From JASHVB01 sp049522565 (GTDB taxonomy: Bacteria; Pseudomonadota; Alphaproteobacteria; Acetobacterales; Acetobacteraceae), in contig JBEKNT010000271.1 of assembly GCA_049522565.1 (NCBI GenBank), forward strand, positions 1-9,316: a DNA stretch of 9,316 nt. The letters run 5' to 3'. Position 1 is the first letter of the stretch. The number at the start of each line of letters is the position of its first letter. Below are positions 1 through 4,951 of this stretch, one piece after another. The position numbers and the translations under genes are program-made. The notes below the pieces were generated by a model. The model ran no database searches, had not been told where the DNA came from, and saw only the letters and a list, made by a program, of their open reading frames with translations.

Positions 1-730
1 ACGCGCTCTGCCGCGTGCCGAGATACGCCTGGATCACCTGCGGATCGTGCGCCACGTCCGATGGCGTGCCGTCGGCAATCACCGTCGCGTTGTGCAACAC
101 CACCAGGCGCCCGACCATTTTCGCCAGCACCGACAGCACATGCTCCACCACCACCACGGTGATGCCGCTGGCACGATTGAGCGCCATGATCTCGACGATC
201 AGTTCCTCCGCCTCGTCATGCGTCAGCCCGGACAGGCTTTCGTCCAGCAGCAGCACCCGGCAATGCCCGGCGATCGCGCGGCCGATCTCGACCTTCTTGC
301 GGTCGGCCAGGGTGATCTGCGCCGGCAGCCGGTCGGCCTGCTTGCCCAGGCGCATCCGCTCGAGCACCGACGCCACCTCGGCCTGCCAATCGCCACCCGG
401 CGGCAGCGACTGGCGCGCGGCGACGGCGATGTTCTCCCGCACCGTTAGCGTATCGAACAGGCGCACCTTCTGAAACGTGCGGCACAGTCCGGCACGCCGC
501 CGACGATGCACCGGGAGTGCCGTGCAGTCCTCGCCGAAATACAGCACCTGGCCGGCGCTCGGCGCCAGGTTGCCGCTGACGATTTCGAACAGCGTGGATT
601 TGCCGGCGCCGTTCGGGCCGATCAGCCCCATCACCTCGCCCGGCTGCACGCTGAACGACACGTCGCGCAGGGCGAGCAATCCGCCGAAGCGCTTGGCGAT
701 GCCGCGCACCTCCAGGGCCGGCGCGGTCAT
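1..730 (-). CDS. livG: Branched-chain amino acid-type ABC transporter ATP-binding protein, LivG-like (3' end outside window)
   Basis: Cytoplasmic ATPase of a HAAT-family importer; it powers the LivH/LivM channel encoded just upstream. I translated the frame by hand; it stays open for 243 codons from ATG 730 and leaves the window, so the C-terminal tip is missing. Visible motifs are Walker A GPNGAGKS (residues 38-45), Q-loop Gln87 (RTFQ), Walker B VLLLDE (159-164) and H-loop His197 (VVVVEH). It ends in the typical Liv tail (VIQAYLG, 232-238), so only a few residues are probably lost. The ABC signature is not LSGGQ but TLADRK (140-145), a variant I recall in some Liv-type ATPases. The start is supported by GAGG 5 nt upstream and by an ATGA overlap with the livM stop, which implies translational coupling. 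The substrate (amino acid, amide or short acid) cannot be read from this subunit. Confidence 0.93.
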   Translation of the reverse strand, partial: MTAPALEVRGIAKRFGGLLALRDVSFSVQPGEVMGLIGPNGAGKSTLFEIVSGNLAPSAGQVLYFGEDCTALPVHRRRRAGLCRTFQKVRLFDTLTVRENIAVAARQSLPPGGDWQAEVASVLERMRLGKQADRLPAQITLADRKKVEIGRAIAGHCRVLLLDESLSGLTHDEAEELIVEIMALNRASGITVVVVEHVLSVLAKMVGRLVVLHNATVIADGTPSDVAHDPQVIQAYLGTRQSA

Positions 731-1716
731 CGCCGCCTCAGCATGCCGACGATGCCGCCGGGCGCCCATAACACCACCAGCAACAGCACCAGCCCGTAAA
801 CCAGGATGTCCACGCCGACGAGGCCGAGTTTGGTCGAGCCCCAGTTGGTCGCTTCCGACAACACGGTCATCAACGCGCCGCCGAGGATCGGACCGGCGGC
901 GGTGCCAAGACCGCCGATCAGCGCGGGCAACTGCAACTGGATCGCCTGGCCCAGGCCGAATGCGGATTCCGGATCGATCGCCTGGTAATATTGCATGTAC
1001 AGCCCGCCGGCGAGTGCGGTCATCGCGGCGCTGATCATGAAACCCAGCAGCTTGGTGCGGAACACGCGCACGCCGGATGCGGCCGCCGCGACTTCGTCGT
1101 CGCGCACCGCGCGCATCTCCAACCCGAACCGGCTGGCCAGGATGAACCGCGTGATCCAGTAGAACGCGACGACGAACACCAGCCCGGCATAGACGAACGG
1201 CGCCGGCGAGCGCGACTGCATCGCCCAGAGCGACGTGCCCAGGAAGGTCAGTGCCAGGCCGTTGTCGCCGCCGGTCAGGTCCACGTAATGCCGGGCGAGC
1301 TGGTCGCAGGCCAGCGACACCGCGACGGTGGCGAGCGCGAAGAACACGCCGCGCATGCGCAGGGTCATTCCGCCCATCACCAGCGCAACGAGGCACGCGA
1401 CGACCATGCCGGCCGGCACGCCCAGCCACGGCGGCACGCCCAGATCGTTGAACAGGATGCCGGTGACGTAGCAGCCGAGGCCAAGGAACACGCCGTGCCC
1501 CAGCGACAACAACCCGCCGATGCCGGCCACGATGTTCCACGCCTGGCCGAGCGCGATGAAGATCAGCGCGCGCACCGTCACCGCCAGGATGTAGTTGTTC
1601 ACGCCGGGCAGCACCGGCAGCAGCGCCACCAGCAACAGCGGGATCAGCGGCCAGACGCGCAGCCGCGCGCGTGGCGGGGCGAATGGGCGCGGGGCGATGG
1701 CGGCGCCGGTCGGCAT
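727..1716 (-). CDS. livM: Branched-chain amino acid-type ABC transporter permease, LivM-like
   Basis: Inner-membrane permease of 329 aa, one half of the translocation channel of a Liv/HAAT importer. After a basic, proline-rich cytoplasmic N-terminus (about residues 1-20) come hydrophobic segments near 22-37, 42-88, 97-117, 122-140, 172-192, 223-240, 262-286 and 302-318. Family signatures are LGQAWNIVAGIGGLLSLGHG (56-75), LRMRGVFFALAT (119-130), DLTGGDNGL (146-154), the cytoplasmic ATPase-docking stretch around MRAVRDDEVAAAASG (201-215) and GGLGTAAGPILGG (268-280). Length is normal for LivM. The ATG lies 1 nt after the livH stop, with only a weak purine stretch (GGACCGAG) upstream, so translation probably depends on coupling. 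Its stop overlaps the livG start by 4 bp. Confidence 0.95.
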   Translation of the reverse strand: MPTGAAIAPRPFAPPRARLRVWPLIPLLLVALLPVLPGVNNYILAVTVRALIFIALGQAWNIVAGIGGLLSLGHGVFLGLGCYVTGILFNDLGVPPWLGVPAGMVVACLVALVMGGMTLRMRGVFFALATVAVSLACDQLARHYVDLTGGDNGLALTFLGTSLWAMQSRSPAPFVYAGLVFVVAFYWITRFILASRFGLEMRAVRDDEVAAAASGVRVFRTKLLGFMISAAMTALAGGLYMQYYQAIDPESAFGLGQAIQLQLPALIGGLGTAAGPILGGALMTVLSEATNWGSTKLGLVGVDILVYGLVLLLVVLWAPGGIVGMLRRR

Positions 1717-1717
1717 G

Positions 1718-2590
1718 CTACTCGGTCCGCAGCCCGAACATGCCGGTCGGGCGATAGGCGATGAAGAACAGCAGCAGGATGTAGAGCGGCACGTCCTGCA
1801 ACGCGGAACTCCACAGCATCGCGGTGAACTGCTGCACCACGCCGCAGAACACGCCGCCGAGGAACGAGCCGCGGATGCTGCCCAGGCCGCCGATCGTGGT
1901 GGCGATGATGGCGATCGGCATCAGCAGCAGGCCCTTCGACGGATCGGTCGGGTAGTAGGTCACCATCACCGTGCCGGCGATGCCGGCCAGGCCGCAGGCC
2001 AGCGCGAAGGCGGATATGTTGATCGCCTGCGAACTCAGGCCGACGATTTCGGCGGTCTCGATGTCGTCGGCGACCGCGCGCACTGCTTTGCCCCAGCGCG
2101 TGCGCAACAGCAGCAGTTCGACGCCGATGGTGGCGAGCACGGCGATGGCGCAGGCGACCACTTGCGCGGCGGAGACGAACAGCGGGCCGATGGTGACGAA
2201 CCGCATGCTGAACATCGACGGCGCCGAGCGCGTGTCGGCGCCGAACACGATCTGCGCCAGCATTTGCAGCACGAGGCCGAGGCCGATCGCCGCCAGCAAT
2301 TGCTGCAACGTGGCGCGGCCGACGAAGCGGCGGAACACCAGCATGTATTGGGCGGCGCCGAGCAAGGCCATGAGGAGGAAGCTGATCGGGATGATGGTGA
2401 GCGGATCGATGCCGAGGCCGGCGGAGACCACGCCGGCATACATGCCGTACATCACCAGGTCGCCGTGCGCGAAGTTCACAATGCGCATGACGCCGAAGGC
2501 GAGGCTGAAGCCGATCGAAAGAAGGCCGTACACGCCGCCCACAAGGACGCCGCTCAGCAGCGCCTGGGCGATGGGGACCAGAAGGTCCAT
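1718..2590 (-). CDS. livH: Branched-chain amino acid-type ABC transporter permease, LivH-like
   Basis: Inner-membrane permease of 290 aa, partner of LivM in a HAAT-family importer and first gene of the transporter block in the window. Family signatures include GVMRIVNFAHGDLVMYGMY (33-51), the ATPase-docking region AVRAVADDIETAEIVGL (169-185) followed by a glycine/alanine-rich helix (193-210), and GGLGSIRGSFLGG (234-246). It ends in the usual short GLRTE tail. Length is normal. The ATG at 2590 is preceded by GGAGAGG with a 10-nt gap, slightly long for a ribosome site, and that sequence is part of a palindromic repeat. Upstream lies xseB on the same strand, 202 bp away and separated by inverted repeats, so this is probably a separate transcription unit. 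A binding-protein gene, often next to livH, is absent here. Confidence 0.95.
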   Translation of the reverse strand: MDLLVPIAQALLSGVLVGGVYGLLSIGFSLAFGVMRIVNFAHGDLVMYGMYAGVVSAGLGIDPLTIIPISFLLMALLGAAQYMLVFRRFVGRATLQQLLAAIGLGLVLQMLAQIVFGADTRSAPSMFSMRFVTIGPLFVSAAQVVACAIAVLATIGVELLLLRTRWGKAVRAVADDIETAEIVGLSSQAINISAFALACGLAGIAGTVMVTYYPTDPSKGLLLMPIAIIATTIGGLGSIRGSFLGGVFCGVVQQFTAMLWSSALQDVPLYILLLFFIAYRPTGMFGLRTE

Positions 2591-2598
2591 CGTCAGGC

Positions 2599-2655
2599 AA
2601 CCTCTCCCGCCGCTATGCGGGAGAGGTCGAGGCGCGCAGCGACGAGGGTGCGGGT
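2599..2655. repeat. Palindromic repeat unit 1 (REP-like), livH-proximal
   Basis: A perfect 10-bp stem, CCTCTCCCGC (2601-2610) with GCGGGAGAGG (2617-2626) and loop CGCTAT, is followed by a GC-rich tail including GGCGCGCAGCG and GAGGGTGCGGGT. A second copy lies at 2716-2770 in opposite orientation. The blocks GCGGGAGAGGTCG, GCGCGCAGCG and GAGGGTGC are shared with the reverse complement of unit 2. Similar CCTCTCCCGC..GCGGGAGAGG elements are, from general knowledge, dispersed in many GC-rich proteobacterial intergenic regions. Confidence 0.85.
2601..2610 (-). promoter_or_regulatory. livH ribosome-binding sequence inside a repeat hairpin
   Basis: On the minus strand this reads GCGGGAGAGG and is the only purine-rich Shine-Dalgarno candidate before the livH ATG (10-nt gap). 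The same bases form the 3' arm of a perfect 10-bp stem with 2617-2626 (loop 2611-2616). In the livH mRNA the site would therefore be paired, which could dampen or condition translation. The pairing is seen directly; a regulatory effect is inference. Confidence 0.45.
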
Positions 2656-2715
2656 GGCGCGGCGTCCAAGGCGCTTGTGCGCCATGCCGCGCGGGGAAGG
2701 CCGGGTGCGGGCCGC

Positions 2716-2770
2716 GGCACCCTCACCCGGCGCTGCGCGCCGACCTCTCCCGCCGCAGGCGGGAGAGGTT
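2716..2770. repeat. Palindromic repeat unit 2 (REP-like), xseB-proximal
   Basis: Inverted partner of the unit at 2599-2655. It begins with GGCACCCTCACCCGG (2716-2730), continues with CGCTGCGCGCCG, then has a perfect 10-bp stem CCTCTCCCGC (2744-2753) with GCGGGAGAGG (2759-2768) around loop CGCAG. Together the two units form a roughly 170-bp inverted pair with about 60 nt between them. That centre holds a small hairpin, GGCGC-TTGT-GCGCC (2670-2683). There is no T-tract on either strand, so it is not a classical intrinsic terminator, although it may stabilise the 3' end of the xseB mRNA. Confidence 0.85.
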
Positions 2771-2792
2771 ATGGACGAGCGGCGGTCCACGG

Positions 2793-3041
2793 CTATTCCA
2801 GCGGCCGCGTTGATAGCGAACCGTCGGCGTGCTGCACGATGGCGGCGACGCGCGCCTCGGCCTCGGCCAGCTTGGCCTCGCAATGCCGGCGCAGCGCGGC
2901 GCCGCGTTCATACGCGTTGATCGCGTCTTCCAGCTTCTGCTGGCCGCTCTCCAGGCCGCGCACGATCTGTTCCAGCTCGGCCAGCGCGTCCTCGAACGAC
3001 AGGCCGCTCACATCGGGCGGCGAGCGCTTGGCATCCGACAT
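2793..3041 (-). CDS. xseB: Exodeoxyribonuclease VII small subunit
   Basis: Small subunit of exonuclease VII, the cytoplasmic XseA/XseB complex that degrades single-stranded DNA in repair. The 82-aa protein carries the family core LSFEDALAELEQIVRGLESGQQKLEDAINAYERGAALRRHCEAKLAEAEARV (about residues 14-65). This makes the short antiparallel helical hairpin that packs on XseA, with the conserved F-E-x-A-L-x-E-L-E-x-I-V and Y-E-R-G pattern. The length is typical. The ATG is preceded by GGGAGGG at good spacing. It lies 25 bp after the HDAC-family gene on the same strand, so the two are probably co-transcribed. In many alphaproteobacteria xseB is followed by ispA/dxs; here the next gene is livH instead. 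Confidence 0.95.
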   Translation of the reverse strand: MSDAKRSPPDVSGLSFEDALAELEQIVRGLESGQQKLEDAINAYERGAALRRHCEAKLAEAEARVAAIVQHADGSLSTRPLE

Positions 3042-3066
3042 TCGTTGTTCCCTCCCAAGGCGCGTA

Positions 3067-3999
3067 TTACGCCCGCATCAGGCCGCGCACATGCACCGCC
3101 GCCGCCGCCGCCAGCGCGTCCAGGTCGTAGCCGCCTTCCAGCACCGATACCAGCCGTCCGCCGCAATGCCGTTCGGCCAGCCGTACCAGCTCGTCGGTGA
3201 TCCAGGCATAGTCCGCGGTCTCCAGCCGGAGCTGGGCCAGCGGATCGAGCTTGTGCGCGTCGAAGCCCGCCGAAACGATCAGCAGGCCGGGCGCGAAACG
3301 GTCGAGGTCCGGCAGGATGATGTCGCCCCAGGCCGCGCGGAACGCGGCACTGCCGTCGCCCGGGCGCAACGGCGCGTTGACGACGTTGTTCGCCGCACCG
3401 CGCTCCCACGCGTCGCCGGAGCCGGGATAACACGGGCTCTGATGCGACGACGCATAGAACAGGTCGGCGTCCTGTTCGAATATCGCCTGCGTGCCGTTGC
3501 CGTGATGCACGTCGAAATCCACCACCGCAACGCGCTGCACGCCCCACCGCGCGCGGGCGTGCAGCGCGGCGACGGCGGCGTTGTTGAACAGGCAGAAGCC
3601 CATCGGGCGGGCCGGCTCGGCGTGATGGCCGGGCGGACGCACCGCGGCGAAGGCGGCGCGCGCCCAGCCTTCCATCACCGCGTCCACGCCGGCGACTGCC
3701 GCACCGGCCGCGCGCAAGGCGGCCTCCGCGCTGCCGTTGCTCATCGACGTATCGGCGTCGAGCTGCACGCTTTCGCCGAGTTCCGGACGGATCGCCAGGA
3801 TCGCCTCGACATAATTCGCCGGATGCACGCGCTGGAGTTGCTCCAGCGTCGCTTCCGGCGCCGCCTCGCGCAGCAGGTCGGCGAATTCCGGCGCCTCCAG
3901 CGCAGCGAGCACGGCGCGCAGGCGCTCGGAGCATTCCGGGTGGTAGGGGCCGTTGTCATGGTCCAGGCAGGCCGGATGGGTGATCAGCGCGGTCGGCAC
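3067..3999 (-). CDS. Histone deacetylase-family (acetylpolyamine/AcuC-like) amidohydrolase
   Basis: Zinc-dependent deacetylase of the HDAC/acetylpolyamine amidohydrolase fold, 310 aa, probably cytoplasmic (no signal peptide). It would remove acetyl groups from polyamines, small amines or protein lysines. Catalytic features are complete: His125-His126 in RPPGHHAE, zinc ligands Asp163 and His165 in DFDVHHGNGT (161-170), Asp247 in SAGFDAHKLDP (243-253) and the transition-state Tyr291 in EGGYD. The start is GTG 3999: an AAGGAGG sits 6 nt upstream, the family-typical PTALITHPACLDHDNGPYHPE begins here, and this leaves 1 nt between it and the preceding TusA-like stop. A longer in-frame ATG at 4116 would overlap most of the neighbour and adds a non-homologous tail. 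The exact substrate is unknown. Confidence 0.93.
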   Translation of the reverse strand: MPTALITHPACLDHDNGPYHPECSERLRAVLAALEAPEFADLLREAAPEATLEQLQRVHPANYVEAILAIRPELGESVQLDADTSMSNGSAEAALRAAGAAVAGVDAVMEGWARAAFAAVRPPGHHAEPARPMGFCLFNNAAVAALHARARWGVQRVAVVDFDVHHGNGTQAIFEQDADLFYASSHQSPCYPGSGDAWERGAANNVVNAPLRPGDGSAAFRAAWGDIILPDLDRFAPGLLIVSAGFDAHKLDPLAQLRLETADYAWITDELVRLAERHCGGRLVSVLEGGYDLDALAAAAAVHVRGLMRA

Positions 4000-4000
4000 C

Positions 4001-4255
4001 TCACGCCTCCTTCTGCTCTGGCGGCTGGTCCGGCCGGCGGCGGATGACGAAGCTGAACACGCCGGCTTCCTCGCTCCAGGCCAGCAGGGCGTGGCCGGTT
4101 TCGCGGCAGAAGGCATGGAAGTCGGCGACGGCGGCGCGGTCGGTCGCCAGCACGCGCAGCCGCGCGCCGGGCGCCAGGGAACGCAGCGCGCGGTTGGCCC
4201 GCAGCACCGGCAGCGGGCAGTTCATGCCCTTCACGTCCAGCAGAGTCTCGCTCAT
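4001..4255 (-). CDS. TusA/SirA-family sulfur-carrier protein
   Basis: Small cytoplasmic protein of 84 aa with the TusA signature MNCPLPVLRANRAL (residues 11-24). Cys13 of the CPxP motif is the expected persulfide-carrying residue. The rest fits the two-layer beta-alpha fold: a second strand RLRVLATDRAAVADF (32-46), then HAFCRETGHALLAW and a final strand VFSFVIRRR. TusA-family members pass sulfur in tRNA thiolation, molybdenum-cofactor or sulfur-oxidation pathways; which one applies here is not visible, and no tusBCD or dsr genes are adjacent. The bases before the ATG are C-rich with no Shine-Dalgarno, so the message may be leaderless or near-leaderless. The stop lies 1 nt before the HDAC-family start, which makes this the first gene of a three-gene operon with xseB. 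Confidence 0.9.
   Translation of the reverse strand: MSETLLDVKGMNCPLPVLRANRALRSLAPGARLRVLATDRAAVADFHAFCRETGHALLAWSEEAGVFSFVIRRRPDQPPEQKEA
4006..4012 (-). promoter_or_regulatory. Strong ribosome-binding site that fixes the HDAC-family GTG start
   Basis: AAGGAGG on the minus strand, inside the last codons of the TusA-like gene, lies 6 nt before GTG 3999. It decides against the upstream ATG at 4116 and indicates coupled translation of the two genes. Confidence 0.85.
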
Positions 4256-4501
4256 CGGGGGCGGATAGTGCGGCGGGGGCGGGCCGGGGGCAAGGCGGTG
4301 GGACGGTGCCGGGAGATTGGCTGGCGGATGACAGCGGGGCGTTGCCGGGATCGCCTGGTGTTCGCTGGTCTCGGCGCGGAGGTGGTTGCGCGTGCGATCG
4401 GCGGGGGGGGTTACGGCCGATGCGCGGCGAAGCGATGCGAGCGCTGTTTCAACCGCAACAGACCCTTGCCGAAGGGCCTACGGGACAAGCAGCGGAGAGC
4501 A
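4256..4501. other. Gene-free gap upstream of the TusA-like gene
   Basis: This 246-bp stretch lies between two minus-strand genes. It holds a G-run cluster (4275-4302), a run of eight G (4403-4410) and two small hairpins next to each other: CTGTT/AACAG (4444-4448 with 4457-4461) and CCCTT/AAGGG (4463-4467 with 4472-4476). The hairpins follow the end of the 4502-4822 gene but lack a T-tract. The promoter of the TusA operon should lie here; only a poor match was found (TTGCCC at 4288-4293, 17 nt, CACTAT at 4265-4270, minus strand). No credible coding frame is seen. Confidence 0.6.
4275..4302 (+). other. G-quadruplex-type sequence before the TusA-like gene
   Basis: Four G-runs lie at 4275-4279, 4281-4283, 4286-4290 and 4300-4302, with loops of 1, 2 and 9 nt. 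A fifth run lies at 4257-4261. The pattern is on the plus strand, the template strand for the TusA operon, 20-47 nt upstream of its ATG. In a 70% GC genome such clusters can occur by chance. Confidence 0.4.
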
Positions 4502-4822
4502 CTAATCGGCCCGCAATTCGGCAGACACGTAGCGGTTCGCGGCCTCCCGCTCGTCCGCCGCGAACAAGCGTTCGGCCTCATCCATGATCGCCGCGGCGAG
4601 TTTCTGGCCTTCGGCGCCGGCGATACGGGCGAGGCCCAGGTAGCGTTGCTCTACGGCCGCGGCCACGGTGAGGTTCGGCCAGGGCAGGCGCTCCGCGGCC
4701 CGCAACTCGGCCAGCAGGTCGGCGAGTTCGTCAAGCGGCGGGCGCGCGGGGGGCGGCGGCTCGGGGGCGGGTTCGGCGGCGGGTGCGAACAGGTCGGGCT
4801 GGCCGGGGACGAATCGGGGCAT
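4502..4822 (-). CDS. Small hypothetical protein with N-terminal QPDLF motif
   Basis: Family not recognised. The 106-aa product has a short head (MPRFVPGQPDLFAPA), a low-complexity Pro/Ala/Glu linker (residues 13-29), then a mostly helical acidic-and-basic domain: DELADLLAELRAAERLPWPN (31-50), a helix around VAAAVEQRYLGLARI and a charged tail with EAERLFAADEREAANRY. There is no signal peptide or membrane segment. QPDLF (8-12) matches the general form of beta sliding-clamp-binding peptides (compare QADMF in DNA polymerase III alpha), which would suggest a DNA-replication or repair link, but this is inference from five residues. The ATG at 4822 is chosen because a TATACT box lies 6 nt upstream and the longer open frame reads back into the antisense of the neighbouring methyltransferase gene. 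No Shine-Dalgarno is present, so translation may be leaderless. Confidence 0.72.
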   Translation of the reverse strand: MPRFVPGQPDLFAPAAEPAPEPPPPARPPLDELADLLAELRAAERLPWPNLTVAAAVEQRYLGLARIAGAEGQKLAAAIMDEAERLFAADEREAANRYVSAELRAD

Positions 4823-4828
4823 GGCGGC

Positions 4829-4858
4829 AGTATAGCGCGGTTGCGTTCCGGTCATCAG
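4829..4858 (-). promoter_or_regulatory. Candidate promoter of the small QPDLF gene
   Basis: On the minus strand TATACT (4834-4829) is an excellent -10 box. CTGATG, 18 nt further upstream (4858-4853), is a modest -35 sharing TGA with the consensus. The -10 ends 6 nt before the ATG, so transcription should start at or within a base or two of the start codon. Confidence 0.5.
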
Positions 4859-4885
4859 GGGCCGATTCGGCGGACGCCCCGCGTG

Positions 4886-4908
4886 CCTGATGCCTTCGTA
4901 GCATCGGG
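4886..4908. promoter_or_regulatory. Inverted repeat in the divergent intergenic region before the methyltransferase gene
   Basis: GATGC (4889-4893), 7 nt, GCATC (4901-4905). As RNA it extends to an 8-bp stem, CCUGAUGC with GCAUCGGG, including one G-U pair. It lies 44 nt upstream of the 4952 start in the 129-bp divergent region. It could be an operator or a leader hairpin. No clear plus-strand promoter was found around it. Confidence 0.3.
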
Positions 4909-4951
4909 GGCTATTGCGAAACGGTGCCTTGCGCCGCCACGATGACGACAG

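Noticed and set aside
2599..2770. Repeat pair as an intrinsic terminator or CRISPR array
   Set aside because: There are only two inverted copies with no regular spacers and no T-tract after the stems; a REP-like doublet explains it better.
1595..2920. Long plus-strand open frame opposite livH/livM
   Set aside because: The translation is dominated by His/Glu/Arg/Ala with no domain character, typical of the antisense of GC-rich membrane-protein genes; the minus strand carries clear LivH and LivM.
4000..4116. Upstream ATG (4116) for the HDAC-family gene
   Set aside because: It would overlap the well-supported TusA-like gene, adds a low-complexity tail, and ignores the AAGGAGG placed 6 nt before GTG 3999.
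3953..4945. 330-aa plus-strand frame across the TusA-like gene, the gap and the small gene
   Set aside because: It runs antisense to two supported genes, is rich in Gly/Arg, and shows no motif or start signal.
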